A DNA stretch of 64,000 nt from Acanthosoma haemorrhoidale (lineage: Eukaryota > Arthropoda > Insecta > Hemiptera > Acanthosomatidae): positions 87,173,333 to 87,237,332 of the forward strand of contig OV884013.1 in the NCBI GenBank assembly GCA_930367205.1. Reading direction: 5' to 3'. The notes under the pieces were generated by a model that worked only from the letters and a program-made list of their open reading frames with translations, was not told the DNA's origin and did no database searches. This document shows positions 1-11,196 of this stretch, one piece after another. Each line of letters opens with the position of its first letter. Positions within the stretch are counted from its first letter, which is position 1. The translations under genes were made by a program, and so were the position numbers.

Positions 1-1857
1 TCAGATCACAACCGAAATCCAGATCTCCTAGAATTTATGATCTACAATTGTTTAGAAACACTAAACTATTCAATCACGCGCCTCGACGACCTCTCCTCCG
101 ATCATAGCCCTGTGATCCTTTCGCTAAGACCTATCCACAAACTGCCTCCTCCTTCATTTATCAGGGGCCCAGTTGATTGCGACCACTTCCGCACGATTCT
201 TACAGACTCTGCAGACCTCAAAGTACCTCTGAAAACATCCCAAGACCTAGATGATTCCTTCACTACTCTGGTCCAAAGGTCGGCGTTGGAGGCATCGTCA
301 CCCCACCGTCATCTGAAAATTCACAATCAAAATCTTTTACCTCAGTATCTCCAAGATCTAATCCAATCCAAACACCCCTTTATAACAAAAGTAGTAAAGA
401 TCACGACATCCTGCTGATCGTCGCTCATACAATCAGTACTGCAGGTTGGTATAGCGGCAATTGGCATCCTTCCGTTCTAATTCTTTTAATTCCTATATCC
501 CTCTCTGTCTACCATGGATAACTCCTTGTGGAATCTAATTAAGGAAATCCTAAAATATCATCCTGTTTCACATCCTGTCGTGATGGACAGGATAGGTCCA
601 GGGTGGCTTCGGATGGCGAGACGACGGAAGAATTCGCACTGCATCTTTCCCGTACTCTTACTCCTCACCTTAATCCTCAAAACCATTCTCACAGCACAAC
701 TGTTCCACCAAAAGCCGTTAACGCCTCTGAGGTCAAATATCTTCTGAAAAAATTCCCTTACCGAAAATCTCCAGGATATGACTCCTATTATAACGCCTAC
801 TTCCAATTGTTGAATCCAAAACCTAGTTTGGTTTCCACCAACAACATTCCACTGCTCAACAAGGCCTTCGCATTGTTGATCACATATATTCAGCCCTCAA
901 AACCAATCAATACTGCACTGCTGCCTTTCTGGACATAGCTCAAGCTTTTGACAGGGTCTGGCAAGCAGGTTTGCTTTACAAGCTCTAAGGATATTTACCG
1001 CAGACCGTATTCCTAATCGTACAGTCCTGCCTTTCAAACCGCTTCTTGCAAGTCCGCTGTGGTTTAGAATATTCTAACTACTATACCATAAAAGCAGGAG
1101 TTCCACAGGGCAGCGTCCTGGGTCCCATCATCTATAATCTATACACCGCCTATCTTCCCTCCACCAACAATACGTTCTTGGCAACATTTGCAGATGATAC
1201 TGTATTCCTGACAACCCATTCAGACCCTGATATACCATCCCAAAACCTTCAAAAACACTTTGATGAGATCGAGTATTGGTACAACAATGGCGAATCAAAG
1301 TCAATGAAGGAAAATGTTCCCACATAACCTTTACCCTCTGCCGCAAGTCCTGTCCACTAGTCTTTTTAAATTCAATTCCTCTTCCTGTGTCTGAGACAGT
1401 ATGGTATTTTGACAAAAGACTGACATGGAACCCACACACGAGGCTAAAAAGACAAGAACTAAACAGACGCTTTGGACAACAGTACAGACTACTTCGAAGG
1501 TCATCCCATATCTCAATATAAAATGAACTAGTTATTTACAAAGTTATACCTAAGCCAATCTGGACATACGGAATACAGCTTGGGGGATAGCAAAAAAGTC
1601 GAACATCAAGCGCATCGAATCCTTTCAATCAAAAGTTCTGAGAACAATAGTAAATGCCCCTTATTACATCAGCAACAAAACCCTTCATAATGATCTGAAT
1701 ATACCCTACATTCTTGAACTCATCCCTTCCAAGTTCATAAATTTCCATAGTAACCTATCCAACCACCCTAATTCCCTAGCACAGTCATTGCACGTCACCA
1801 CTTATCCCTATAAACCTCCTTGGAGGCTGAAACGGCAGTGGCCTCCTGACCTGCTAT
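1..1857 (+). pseudogene. ORF2 relic (endonuclease end plus reverse transcriptase) of LINE A1
   Basis: ORF2 of Jockey-type LINEs encodes an APE-like endonuclease and a reverse transcriptase acting in target-primed reverse transcription. Visible here are the endonuclease end motif SDHSPV (about 98-118), the RT finger/palm motif GVPQGSVLGP (about 1097-1128) and the catalytic FADD (about 1189-1200). The C-terminal region after the palm (LTWNPHTR, NAPYY) is readable to about 1857. The frame changes repeatedly (frame 1 to about 417, frame 2 around 1046-1327). About 100 codons are missing near 780-820 compared with the copy at 10756-15292. It is a dead copy. Confidence 0.88.
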
Positions 1858-2185
1858 AAATAAGTGACAGTGGGAGTCCTGGCAATGGCCAGTTTCTCTA
1901 ATCATATCCTAAGCGTCTGTGGCTTTCGTGCTCTTGGCCAGCCTCCGCTTGCTTTTATCCAGGGACGTGGCTGATGTAGGAACGTGGGGGGCTTCCCAAG
2001 ACTCCGCTTCCTCCTTCGCACGCGAGGGAGGTGACAACCATGTGGACTTGGGGGGCCTCTGGGGTGTTTGTATGTATAGTATGATTGAGCGAGTGAATGA
2101 AAATAGTAAATTGGTATGAATGAGATCATTTATCACCCCCCAATCAGGCAGATTGTAATTTTATCATAATAAAGTTGTATAATTA
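1..2185 (+). mobile_element. LINE family A copy A1 (Jockey superfamily), 3' part, cut by window start
   Basis: This is the 3' part of a non-LTR retrotransposon matching the copies at 10756-15292 and 60457-63119. It runs from the end of the endonuclease domain through the reverse transcriptase and 3' UTR to the tail near 2185, where an AATAAA lies at about 2168. The 5' portion lies outside the window, so a 5' target duplication cannot be tested. The 3' UTR carries the family landmarks: a reading of GAGCGAGTGAATGA, then a CAGATTGTAATT block, then AATAAAG. There is no poly(A) run after the signal. Confidence 0.9.
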
Positions 2186-2519
2186 ATTAATTTTCATAAA
2201 TCTCTGGCTACGTATCTAAATCATCTGATGTATACACCAAGAAACATATCATGGGGAAAAGTAATGGTTTTTATTTATCAATGTCAATAAACAACAATTA
2301 ATGAGTCTGTTACCAAAATTTTTTTTTTTGCACGCTAATTATTTAATAAAATACAATTTTTTTCAAGATTAATATTCTAAAGTACTTAATTGTTACATGT
2401 TGACATATAATACAAATACCACATTGGGAAGTAATTTTAATTTGCATTTATGTTGGATGGGTACCAAATGGAACCAAACTGAAAAATGAACCATACTACC
2501 GGGCCGCTGGTAGTCTGAA
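2186..2519. other. AT-rich intergenic, nothing recognised
   Basis: This stretch has A and T runs and no coherent reading frame or recognisable motif. Confidence 0.6.
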
Positions 2520-3016
2520 TGCCAAATGATTTTGAGAAAACGATATGCTGGAGAGTCAAATTGATCTGCAAAAAGTTATATTAGACTTGCAAACAGATGA
2601 ACGTATAGTGCAAAATCATAAGCGTGAAATCAAATTTGTTTCTCAGTTCTCTCCGCTATTCCCAAGAATCATCAGACATCCCAAAACATCGCTGAGCAAA
2701 CGCCTAAGGATTATCGTCGGTCGATCTGATCACAATCCGCACCGTTTCCGCTGCTGAATTACGCACCACTTGGTCCAAACAGATCTGTAATACTTGGACG
2801 GACAACCATTGTCCTCTTTGAATGGTTGTCAGAGCGGACTTAAAACCCTGCTTCGGCAAATCCAACCATTTTTCAAATCAACAGTTCGCCTGTCAAAGCA
2901 CTTACCTTCACGGCTTGACGATCTTATCTAACCTTTTTACCTCTCCTTCCAGGCTCATTCGTCCAGCTTCTAATATTTTTCCAAAACATTACTGGATCGA
3001 TCCAGCTAAGAGTTAA
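2520..3016 (+). other. Unidentified coding-like remnant
   Basis: From about 2545 a reading frame of 70 codons (LQKVILDLQTDERIVQNHKR and onward) ends near 2757. A further broken frame runs to about 3016 with basic, serine-rich text. The base composition is more balanced than the flanks, so this may be a piece of an old mobile-element ORF. No family motif was found and no function is proposed. Confidence 0.3.
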
Positions 3017-3020
3017 AGTC

Positions 3021-3730
3021 TTTCAGAGGTAGAAACAATAATCCTAAATAAGGAGAGGTTGCCCAATTTTAATTGGGTGTTCAACTATCCATATTTTTTA
3101 TTATAAAAAAAAAAAAGCATTATCTTTACAAACAAAAGCCTTTTTACGGTAATTATTAACTAAATTATATTTGCAGGTGAAAAAATAATACCAGAGATAC
3201 TTTTGGAACTTTAAAAAACTAATTAAATTATAGTAATTTTAATCACCTATTCAACAACTCAAACTTCATTTTTATTTGGTATTTTTGAAATCAGTATGGC
3301 GTTTCCTTTTTTTATACACCTATTACCGAGGTGAAAAATCAGAACTTCAGTAGACCGGATGAATGTGGGCGGGAGGTGATCGGGGTATGGGAAAAATCTG
3401 GATATGGGATAGTGACTAGGATATATTCCAAATAAAGAATAATGTAAGTAATTATACATCTATTTTATATATTTACAATAAACTTTACAATTTATCACAC
3501 AAACATTTTACGAAATATATTTATTTTTTTTCCTCAACATTTCCCGAGCCACGATATCTCACCAGTGCCTTAAGACTATGACGTCATCAGGTGTGGAGTG
3601 ATCGTGCAGTTCAATAAATTTTAATGCAACCTTCATAATAATTAATAAATAATAATAAACTATATATTCCTTGTAATCAAAATAAATAATAAATTCGTGT
3701 TTCGGGAATGGGCTTTCAATCGTCACTGTC
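3021..3730. other. AT-rich intergenic
   Basis: No gene was recognised. A perfect small palindrome, CCCAATTTTAATTGGG, sits at about 3062-3077 and could form a hairpin. Otherwise the stretch is A/T runs. Confidence 0.5.
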
Positions 3731-3734
3731 TGGC

Positions 3735-4145
3735 TCCCTTTCTTTTCCTTTAACTACAGTTTCGACATCTGCTAATCCTTGTTCAGCATCACATGTCACC
3801 CACTCTACTTCTTAAGTGTCATTAATGTTTGCTTATCCCTTTGACAATAGCAGTTAGCTCGCTATCAATGTTGTCATCTGTTGTCTCTGGGATTTCATCG
3901 AACAGTTTGTTCCAACGTTTTTGAAGCGTTGAAATTTCGACGGATTCCCAGGACTTAGCAGAACCAGTAAATAATGTATTTTATGTTGATTGACTCGAAT
4001 CTGTCAAGAAAATTGTTAATGGCATCTCCTAGTATTGATTGAAGCATAAGCTTACTTAATTTCTTTTGAAACATTCAATAACCCTCTGATCCATAGGTTG
4101 CATCAAACTAGTGAAGTTCGCAGGGGAAAATAATTTAACCACATT
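3735..4145 (-). pseudogene. pogo/Tigger/jerky-like DDE transposase relic
   Basis: Read on the minus strand, 4142 down to about 4058 gives SPANFTSLMQPMDQRVIECF. This matches the hallmark of the pogo/Tigger/jerky DDE_1 transposases (usual form: PPN-TTSL-IQPMDQGVI). About 3965-3840 gives SWESVEISTLQKRWNKLF, matching the conserved tryptophan-rich helical region after the catalytic core. Several stops lie between the blocks, the remaining text is short, and the N-terminal DNA-binding (CENP-B-like) part is not seen. It is a fossil of a cut-and-paste transposon. Without an initiator Met it is easily missed. Confidence 0.75.
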
Positions 4146-4739
4146 CTGCTAACTGAAATATAACTCATGATATAAATATGTATAGATATTTTAAAACCAA
4201 TAAATATTTAAATATAAAGTTTTAATTATTATTATTTATTTAAATTTATAAAATGTTGATTACCACTATAGCTTCGTCTTATTAGTTAGGTAATTCTCAT
4301 TATAAAAATTACGAAAGTGATTTTGATTTTGTTTTTTTACCTATTTGGCAGTCGGAAATGAGAGAGTGTACTATAACTATTGTACTATAACTATTGAACC
4401 TCAAAATTGAGAGAAACATGCTAGATATTTAGAAAATTTGATTTTCTTCTTCAAATTACTGTGTTAACCAACACCTAATCAGTACGCTTTGAAGTGTTCT
4501 GGAATATACATTTAAAATTTCAGATAGATTCAAAAAACAAATCTTCTGTCTCAACACAGTATATTCTATTCAACAAAAACGTTTACGTCGGCTCTAAGCC
4601 GTCATCTTTCTTCAGTTGCCAATTGTTGACATGAAACGTTTAAAACATGTAAAATTCTTTTTATGAAGCAGAATGGTTAAAAGAGATTGGTTACTTTTAC
4701 CGGCTTTACTCGACGACTTAATATAGTATACTATATTCT
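4146..4739. other. AT-rich intergenic with one short hairpin motif
   Basis: No gene was recognised. The hairpin-forming core GGCTCTAAGCCGTCAT lies at about 4590-4605 and recurs in related form at 47964-47979. Confidence 0.45.
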
Positions 4740-4742
4740 CAG

Positions 4743-4928
4743 GTGACCTCTGGGCAGCACCTAATAACGGAAGGGTTTCACGCGCCCTCGGCTCCCTCCA
4801 ATTCAAACATGGACGCCATGTTCAACATGTTAGGCACCATGATCACATCCATGAACCAGCTGACGTCACAGCTGACTGGTCTCATTGAAAGAGTTCTGGC
4901 TAGACTCGAAAGAACAGGAACTCCATGA
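4743..4928 (+). pseudogene. C-terminal end of LINE B1 ORF1
   Basis: The last roughly 60 codons of a gag-like ORF1 survive, with a methionine-rich amphipathic helix (MFNMLGTMITSMNQLTSQLT) ending in ERTGTP and TGA. ORF1 proteins of this LINE group bind element RNA; here the zinc-knuckle part is missing. The stop overlaps the ORF2 start in the four bases ATGA at 4925-4928, which suggests ORF2 was translated by termination-reinitiation. Confidence 0.65.
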
Positions 4929-6780
4929 TTGGGCACAATATTCTCAATTACAACGTTTGCGGCCCTAGAGCCAAACAAGGCGATGTCGAAGCTATCTTAC
5001 GTTGTCATAACCCGGATGTCGCAGTTACCAGACTGAAGAAGGACTGCTACTGTCGTTTTCCAGGATACTCTACCTACCGGTAGGACACTAAAACAATCTC
5101 AGGGGGTGTGGCTATTCTAGTCAGACAGGGAGTGCCATGCAAACGTTTAAACCCAGTGGTGCCGCCTGACGGGAACCACTACGTAGTCACCCACCCTCCA
5201 ACTGTGATTGACTAGCCATATCGTTGTAACTGGGATTTACACTGAGAGTGGAACAAAAGCTAACGCCGTCGGCAGACATATTATCAAGACACCGTTCACA
5301 GTGATCCACCCAGGTTTACCGACATTTAGACAATATGGTAACCCAGATAGAACCTCCGCACCGGACTATTTTCTAACCCAACAACCTCATCGGGTCACCG
5401 GCTGCTCAGCGCTTGACTTTGAATCTTCGGATTATCGGCCTATTCTCTACGAGCTAGACGGCAATATTCCAAAGCCACCTGCTACAAGATATGACTACCG
5501 AGAGGCCAATTGGGCCCAATATAAGCATCTCATTAGTGCCGAATTGCCGCCGTCGTCCCACTTCTGAAGCCGGCCAAAAGTGGATAAGAGCCAGCTCACT
5601 ACAGGGCCATCAGTCTGCTGACCCAATTGTCAAATATTTACGAGAGGATTCTGTACAACCATCTCACTAGACACTGTGACTCACAAGACATTATTCCACC
5701 TCAACAGACCGGGTTCAGTAAAGTACTCTGTTTGGACTGCAATCTAGTGAAACTACAGCTGCAAGTTACAACAAACATGCGAAGCAACAGAGTCACTGAT
5801 CTCCCTTGATTCCTCGAAAGCATTCGACTCTGTAAATCATCACACACTCCTACGACGCCTGAACGAGCACGAATTTCCTGTGCAACTACAGAACATAATA
5901 AGGCAGAACCTTTTTTGTTTGAATAGGAGCCCTATCAACCACAAGAAGAGATTTCATCGGTCGGAGTTCCTCAAGGGTCGGTGCTGGGACCCCTACTCTA
6001 ACATCTACACCGCGCACATAGTAGGATCATCATACTCCAACTGTGAGGTAGCAGCGTATGCGGACGACCCCAGCGAAAGCACTAAAGGCTGCAGAGGGTG
6101 CCAGTCAGTTAATCACCGACAGTCTATGAGCTGTCCACATTCAGATAAACCCAGCCAAGACGCCAGGGATCATTTTCTCGTTCCAGCACGGGAAAAGAAA
6201 GCTTCCACCCAGCTTCAACATAGACGGGACTGACTGCAAACTGGCCAATAGCATATGCTACCTAGGCATCAACCTAGGCAGACACTTGACGTTCGGCACA
6301 CATCTGCAGAAGAAGCTTAAAAGAGTACGTAGGACTTACTACTCTCTCCAGCACCTCATAACAAGCCCGGCTATATCTTTGAGGCTGAAACTGCTCATAT
6401 ATCAGAGCGTCCTTAGGACGCACTGCTGTTTGAAACTCCGCTTTTCTGTTTTCTCCACACGAGCACCATAACTAGACTCCAGAGCTTCCAGAACAACATC
6501 CTGCGCACGGCACTATGGCATACCCCTTTTCGTGAAATGAAGGCTCCTGACATCCACGAAAAGTTCAAGGTCCCCACCATCACTGAAGCCATCAGAAGAA
6601 GACACATAAAATTCTTCGACTCGATGAAACATTGCCAAAACACTATTCAATAGACCTGACACCCCCACCACTACCGGCAAGATGGCAAATCTCTAGATCT
6701 GGGAAAGCAGACCAAATGGTGGACATTACGGCCCTTGGCCAACCAACAACAAGCCTCTGACGGTCACCCATCACTGCTTT
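4925..6780 (+). pseudogene. ORF2 relic (endonuclease and reverse transcriptase) of LINE B1
   Basis: The start ATG at 4925 opens with ILNYNVCGPRAKQGDVEAIL, the beginning of an APE-type endonuclease domain. RT blocks follow after a deletion near 5570: YRAISLLTQLSNIYERILY (about 5600-5660), SKAFDSVNHHTLL (about 5815-5850), a degenerate GVPQGSVLGP (about 5962-5995) and the catalytic YADD (about 6056-6067). The C-terminus (THLQKKLKRVRRTYYSLQHL) is at about 6298-6360. Frameshifts separate most blocks, so it is dead. The missing stretch between endonuclease and RT explains the short length. Confidence 0.85.
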
Positions 6781-6890
6781 AAACTGAATGAGGCTTCCCA
6801 CTCTCCTTAATTCCCTCACTCCACCTTCAAACAGGTACTCCTAGTAAAAGGATCCACTCACCCCAAATAAATTCCCTTTATTTTTCCCTT

Positions 6891-8494
6891 AAAAGCCAGA
6901 AGATTAGGTTATATGCTTTCACAATCGGCACCAACCATAAAGCATAGGAACCCATCGAGCTACAACCGGGCTTAAAAAAGGTTGTAGAGTAAGTTAGCAA
7001 GAGTAACCAAGCTATTTTAACCAGAAGATTTGTTATCTGATTATTTGAGTTTTTAGAGAATGCTTCTTGTAGCCTTCCATCTACCATTCGCTACAGTTCG
7101 CCAAAAGGGAAGTTCGCAGAAGCACTTAATCAAGGGTCAGTCGAGCAGCCATTAACCGACTTACCGTGGTTCAGGATTAAATGAACGACGGGGGTACCTC
7201 TACCCCATCGTAACTGCTCCCATCATCAAATGTTTAACCCTTAATTACCAGCTGAGCAGCTAACTTGCCCTCAAGCTACCTTCCTAATATATTTTAACCA
7301 CTTTTATTTTAAAACGGACTATCATTTTTTTTTTTTTATCTAAGCTCATATTTAATTATGCCTTCATGCGTGTGTCTAATGCAGGTTTTTCTTTTTTTTA
7401 TTAGTGTTCCGATAGATTTAAACCGTTTTGTACTAAATACGTATTTGTTTTCCTAATTGTTGCACAGTAGGTATCATAAATTTACCCTCCTCCTTGTTAC
7501 TATATTTTAAGACCTTTCTTATTATATTAATTAGGAAACTACCATGTTTTTTTTTTTTTATCAACAACTATATATTTTATTATTTAAAAAGAAAATACCT
7601 AATATAACATACGATCCATCACTAACAGAAATAATACTGCTTATAATCAAAACGGAACTGCTGTCATGATGATTACGGTGTCAAACAAAACGTCTCTGCT
7701 TATTTATTATAACAGTAAATATATATTTTCAATTAATGAGGAATAAATTTTCTATTGATTAAAAACAAATATAAAAAATTATTAGTTTTCTTTTTTTAGA
7801 AAATGTTTATTGCATCTCTACGTCACTATCTGTGATTACTACATGAGTATCTCTGACTACTTATCGCACAAGGTTAAGTGATTAATAAATCCCACATATA
7901 TTTGTAAATTATATGTTGCGTAACGTAAGCACTCTCGAGAACAATTCTGTTCAAGGAAAAAATATTTGAAAATGTGGATCCCAGGATGTTTGGTAAAAAC
8001 CTTTTAACCAGCCACTAGGTACCTCATGGATAAAGTGAAGAACTGTTTGAAACCTTAGGAGTGCTTCGTGGAATCTGTTATTTTATCATTATCGAATCTA
8101 CCGTTCAGTGAAAAACATAATAAAGTAGTCATAATTATTAATCATTGATTATTAGCGGTGAGAAGGGGTAGTCTAAAATCGAGGTATCTCATTCAACTCA
8201 CTTGAAGGCCTGCACATACTTTCAACTCTGTGTAAAATGGGCGCTTCTTCACACCTCCTTTAACCAAGCAGGTTTGAAAAATTCACACTTTCTTTCGTGG
8301 TATAGCTCCAGCCCAATTGTATGAAGACTGAATAACCTGTTTTATTCAAAATTAGCAATATTACTTAATTTACTTAATTTTAAAATAATTTAAATCAATT
8401 GTAAATTTAATTAAACTCAACTTTAAATTAAACCTATGAAACTGAGTATTAACATAAACATAACCTTAGCTTTTAAATTTTTAAGATTATAAAT
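6891..8494. other. 1.6-kb spacer between inverted LINE B ends
   Basis: No coding remnant was recognised. The sequence is AT-rich with several T runs. It is bounded by the 3' end of B1 (6890) and the 3' end of the oppositely oriented B2 (8495), so the two LINE tails point at each other. Confidence 0.5.
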
Positions 8495-9053
8495 AAGGGA
8501 AAAAATAAAGGAATTTATTTGGGGTGAGCGGATTCTTTTACTAGGAGTACCTGTTTGAAGGTAGAGTGAGGGAATTAAGGAGTGTGGGAAGCCTCGGTAG
8601 AGGTGGAAATATTGTGGTGCAGGGGTGAGAGTCCACTGAAGGCTGAACCTAGAGTCTCTCTAGGCATGTAGTGCAAGCTCATTCAGTTGGATAGCAGTGA
8701 TGGGTGACCGTCAGAGGCTTGTTGTTGGTTGGCCAAGGGCCGTAATGTCCACCATTTGGTCTACTTTCCCAGATCTAGAGAGTTGCCATCTTTCCGGTAG
8801 TGGTGAGGGTCTCAGGTCTTGGAATCGGGGGTTTTGGCAATGTTTCATCGAGTCGAAGAATTTGATGTGTCTTCTTCTGATGGCTTCAGTGATCGTGGGG
8901 ACCTTGAACTTTACGTGGATGTCAGGAGCCTTTATTTCACGAAAAGGGGTATGCCATAGTGCCGTGCGCAGGATGTTGTTCTGGAAGCTCTGGAGTCTAG
9001 TTATGGTGCTGGTATGGAGAAAACGGAAAAGCGGAGTTCCAAACAGCAGTATG
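8495..9053 (-). mobile_element. LINE family B copy B2, 3' end only
   Basis: The minus-strand reading reproduces the 3' UTR and the RT C-terminus of B1 (6430-6890), with scattered substitutions. The shared tail near 8500-8540 is the reverse complement of 6840-6890. The copy stops at about 9053, where a T-rich run begins that is the poly(A) tail of the next element, C1. Confidence 0.85.
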
Positions 9054-10014
9054 TTTTTTTTTTGTTTTTTTTCTTAGCTCTCAAACTTATAAAGTAGGAT
9101 GTGGGAAAATTATTTTGGGCTAATGAGTGCCTTTCACTAAGGGGAGTCCCCCATTTGAAGGATGTATGAGAAGGATATAGGGTGGGGTATGCCTAAAGGA
9201 GGTGGGTGGAATCAGAAAGGTAGTGAGAGTCTACCGAGGGTGGAGCCTAGGGGTACCTAGGCAAGGGTTTGTAGTCGGCCAGGTCAAGCCTGGCCAGCCC
9301 CGGCAGGGGCCTGAAATAAGTCGGCCTCTCGGCCGGAAGGTCGACCCTGCTTAAACAGGTAGATGGGGTCTTGTAGCTTCGGAGATCGGCCTCGATCTCT
9401 CGGCTGGGTGTAGATCTTCAGTCTTCGTCAGGGGGCTAGGGTTCAATCATGTCCATCTGTCTCCAGGCTTCGGCGGTCCAGCAGTGCTTCCATCTGACGG
9501 GCATTGGTGGTGGTTGAAGGTCGGAGAATAGTGGGTTATGGCTGTGTCGGAATGAGTCGAAAAATTTGATGTGCCTTCTCTTAATGAAATCTTGAATGGT
9601 GAGCACTTCAAATTTTTTATGCATCTCGTCTGCCTTCATTCGGTCGAACGGGGTATGTTTGAGGGAGGTGCGGAGAACTCTGTTCTGAAATTGCTGGAGC
9701 GTTTTGAGAGTGTTAGGAGTCAGATACTTGAAGAGAGGGGTCCCATACATCAAAGCAGGTCTTAGGACGCTCTGGTATATCAGCAGCTTGAGGCGTACCG
9801 ATAAAGCCGGGCTGTGAAGTATGTGTCCGAGGCTGAAGAATTTCTTCCTAACCCTCTTTAACTTCTTGCCGAGATGTGTTGTGAACGACAAGTGTCTACC
9901 GAGGGTAATCCCAAGGTAGCATAGCTTGTTGCTGACATGGCACTCTTTGCCGTCTAAGACGAAGGATTTCGGGAGCTTCTTTCTTCCGGATTTATAGCTG
10001 AATATAATTATATG
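9054..10014 (-). mobile_element. LINE family C copy C1, 5'-truncated, poly(A)-tailed
   Basis: The T-rich run at 9054-9076 is the poly(A) tail on the minus strand. It is followed by a long 3' UTR (about 9077-9435) and the RT C-terminal region to about 10014. The 3' UTR and coding end recur at 42478-43129. AGCAGTA is found at 9045-9051 and 10015-10021, a possible 7-bp target duplication. Confidence 0.85.
9436..10012 (-). pseudogene. RT C-terminal region of LINE C1
   Basis: An open minus-strand frame of 151 codons (9891-9436) carries the region after the RT palm: THLGKKLKRVRKKFFSLGHI, LLIYQSVLRPALMYGTPLF and RRHIKFFDSFRHSHNPLFSD. The frame extends upstream to about 10012 with GRKKLPKSFVLDG and CYLGITLGRHL. 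The last of these matches the same place in family B (CYLGINLGRHL). No frame break was found in this part, so it is younger than B1, but the palm with the catalytic residues is absent because of 5' truncation. Confidence 0.85.
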
Positions 10015-10021
10015 AGCAGTA

Positions 10022-10438
10022 ATATTTAATTGAATAAATTATTATTAAAGCTATCTCTGTCGACGAGTACCCAAAATGATTGTATTGTCCCATACCGGTG
10101 ACACGACGGTTCCCGCACAAACTCACGAAGAAAAAAAAGGCCTTATCTTTAATGTGAATGAAATAAATCATATTTTTCTCTGGTGAAGTGGTATCGTCTC
10201 TTATTATTTGCGAATCCTTTGTCGTCATTAAACTCTTTTTCATGGTGGTTACCAACATTTTGTTTTTCACCAGCCCTATTCACGGAGCTACAAGATCATC
10301 AAGCAGTATATGATTTTGGATTAGGTTTCTTAGGTGGCCTATTTTTTTTTAATTTGTCTGTATATTTGTAAAGAGATGCAAAGAGGTACAGGAGTTGGGA
10401 TTTTAAGTGAATTAAAATTATATATATTTGTTAATAGT
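10022..10438. other. Intergenic, nothing recognised
   Basis: AT-rich with short chance frames only; no motif was found. Confidence 0.5.
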
Positions 10439-10744
10439 CTAGCCGATCCTTTACCGGATGATTCTCCTTGTTGAATCAAAGAAAGGACCTCCTGAAGAAA
10501 ATCTAGTGGGTGTTCTTTAGGCTTTATATTGGTGTTGAATAATTCAAACGATAGTCGTTCAATAGAACGAGAGTCTGTAAATGTTTTCTCTAAATAATTT
10601 AATAGTTTTTCTATAGTCTCGAATTCTATAGTAGTATTTATGTAGGCTCCCCGTTAGGTGGGCGAATACTTTGCTGAGTACTCTTTTTTGTTCAATTCTC
10701 TTAAGGAGTTATCTCGAACGCATACTATATTCTTTACTTGTCTA
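10439..10744 (-). pseudogene. gag remnant of a gypsy-like LTR retrotransposon, interrupted by LINE A2
   Basis: Minus-strand reading from 10744 to 10439 gives one frame with a single stop. It contains ETIEKLLNYLEKTFTDSRS, ERLSFELFNTNIK and HPLDFLQEVLSLIQ. The spacing (a helix, then D/P-R-S, then L..EL, then a short ...DFL... segment) is that of Ty3/gypsy gag proteins, which form the particle that packages element RNA. The frame lacks a Met and ends in AT-rich DNA. The upstream part of the same element continues beyond the A2 insertion, at 15305-15960. Confidence 0.6.
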
Positions 10745-10755
10745 ACAACATAAAC
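10744..10755. repeat. Target-site duplication of LINE A2, left copy
   Basis: AACAACATAAAC is repeated perfectly at 15293-15304. The two copies bracket a full-length LINE and define its ends. Confidence 0.9.
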
Positions 10756-11037
10756 GAGTTTTTGCGCATGCGCTACTATTTACAACAGCTTTCTACTTCG
10801 CTCGTACTTCACATACTGTTTACTACCGCTTATAGGCCAGAGTCAGACATAGAATTGTTCTAGCAGGCAATTTATGCGACCAGCTCACGAGGGAGCCCAC
10901 AGGAGGTGAGTGAATCACTTGTTACATTTGTGTTTAGTGCAACAAGTGATATCGGACAGAGAAGTCGGCCATTTTGGACGCTATACCTTTAGCCATACAC
11001 GGATCGGAGATAACATCAAGTGATCGGCTCTCTGGGC

Positions 11038-11196
11038 CAAACGCTCTGTTGGCTCAGAGCCAAGACCCGGTGTCTCGCCGCTTGTAGTTGTGAGATCGAA
11101 TCTCACCGGCGCTACGTATCTAATTTATTAGCAAAACCGTTGTTATGATAAAATGAGGTTTTATCAACAACTGATGTCACAAAATAAATAAAAAAG
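11038..11196 (+). repeat. tRNA-like (SINE-type) block with A-rich tail in A2 5' UTR
   Basis: A perfect T-arm look-alike (GTGAG, loop ATCGAAT, CTCAC) at about 11091-11107 follows a box-A-like TTGGCTCAGAGCC at about 11048-11060. An A-rich tail ends at 11196. The spacing fits an RNA polymerase III promoter derived from a tRNA. It could be a SINE nested in the LINE or part of the LINE 5' UTR. Confidence 0.45.

Larger units (their letters stand above)
4740..6890 (+). mobile_element. LINE family B copy B1, internally deleted
   Basis: This non-LTR retrotransposon contains the end of ORF1, a start-overlapping ORF2 with endonuclease and RT blocks, and a 3' UTR ending near 6890 (CCAAATAAATTCCC followed by TTTTCCC). 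The last 460 bp recur in inverted orientation at 8495-9053. Family C at 9054-10014 is a relative: both contain a KKLKRVR motif followed by SLRLKLLIYQSVLRP or its variant. Its 5' boundary near 4740 is an estimate, since the ORF1 frame is blocked by a stop just upstream. Confidence 0.85.

Noticed and set aside
8697..9077. 126-codon plus-strand frame
   Set aside because: It is the antisense shadow of the LINE B2 RT C-terminus; the same antisense frame appears at 6413-6643.
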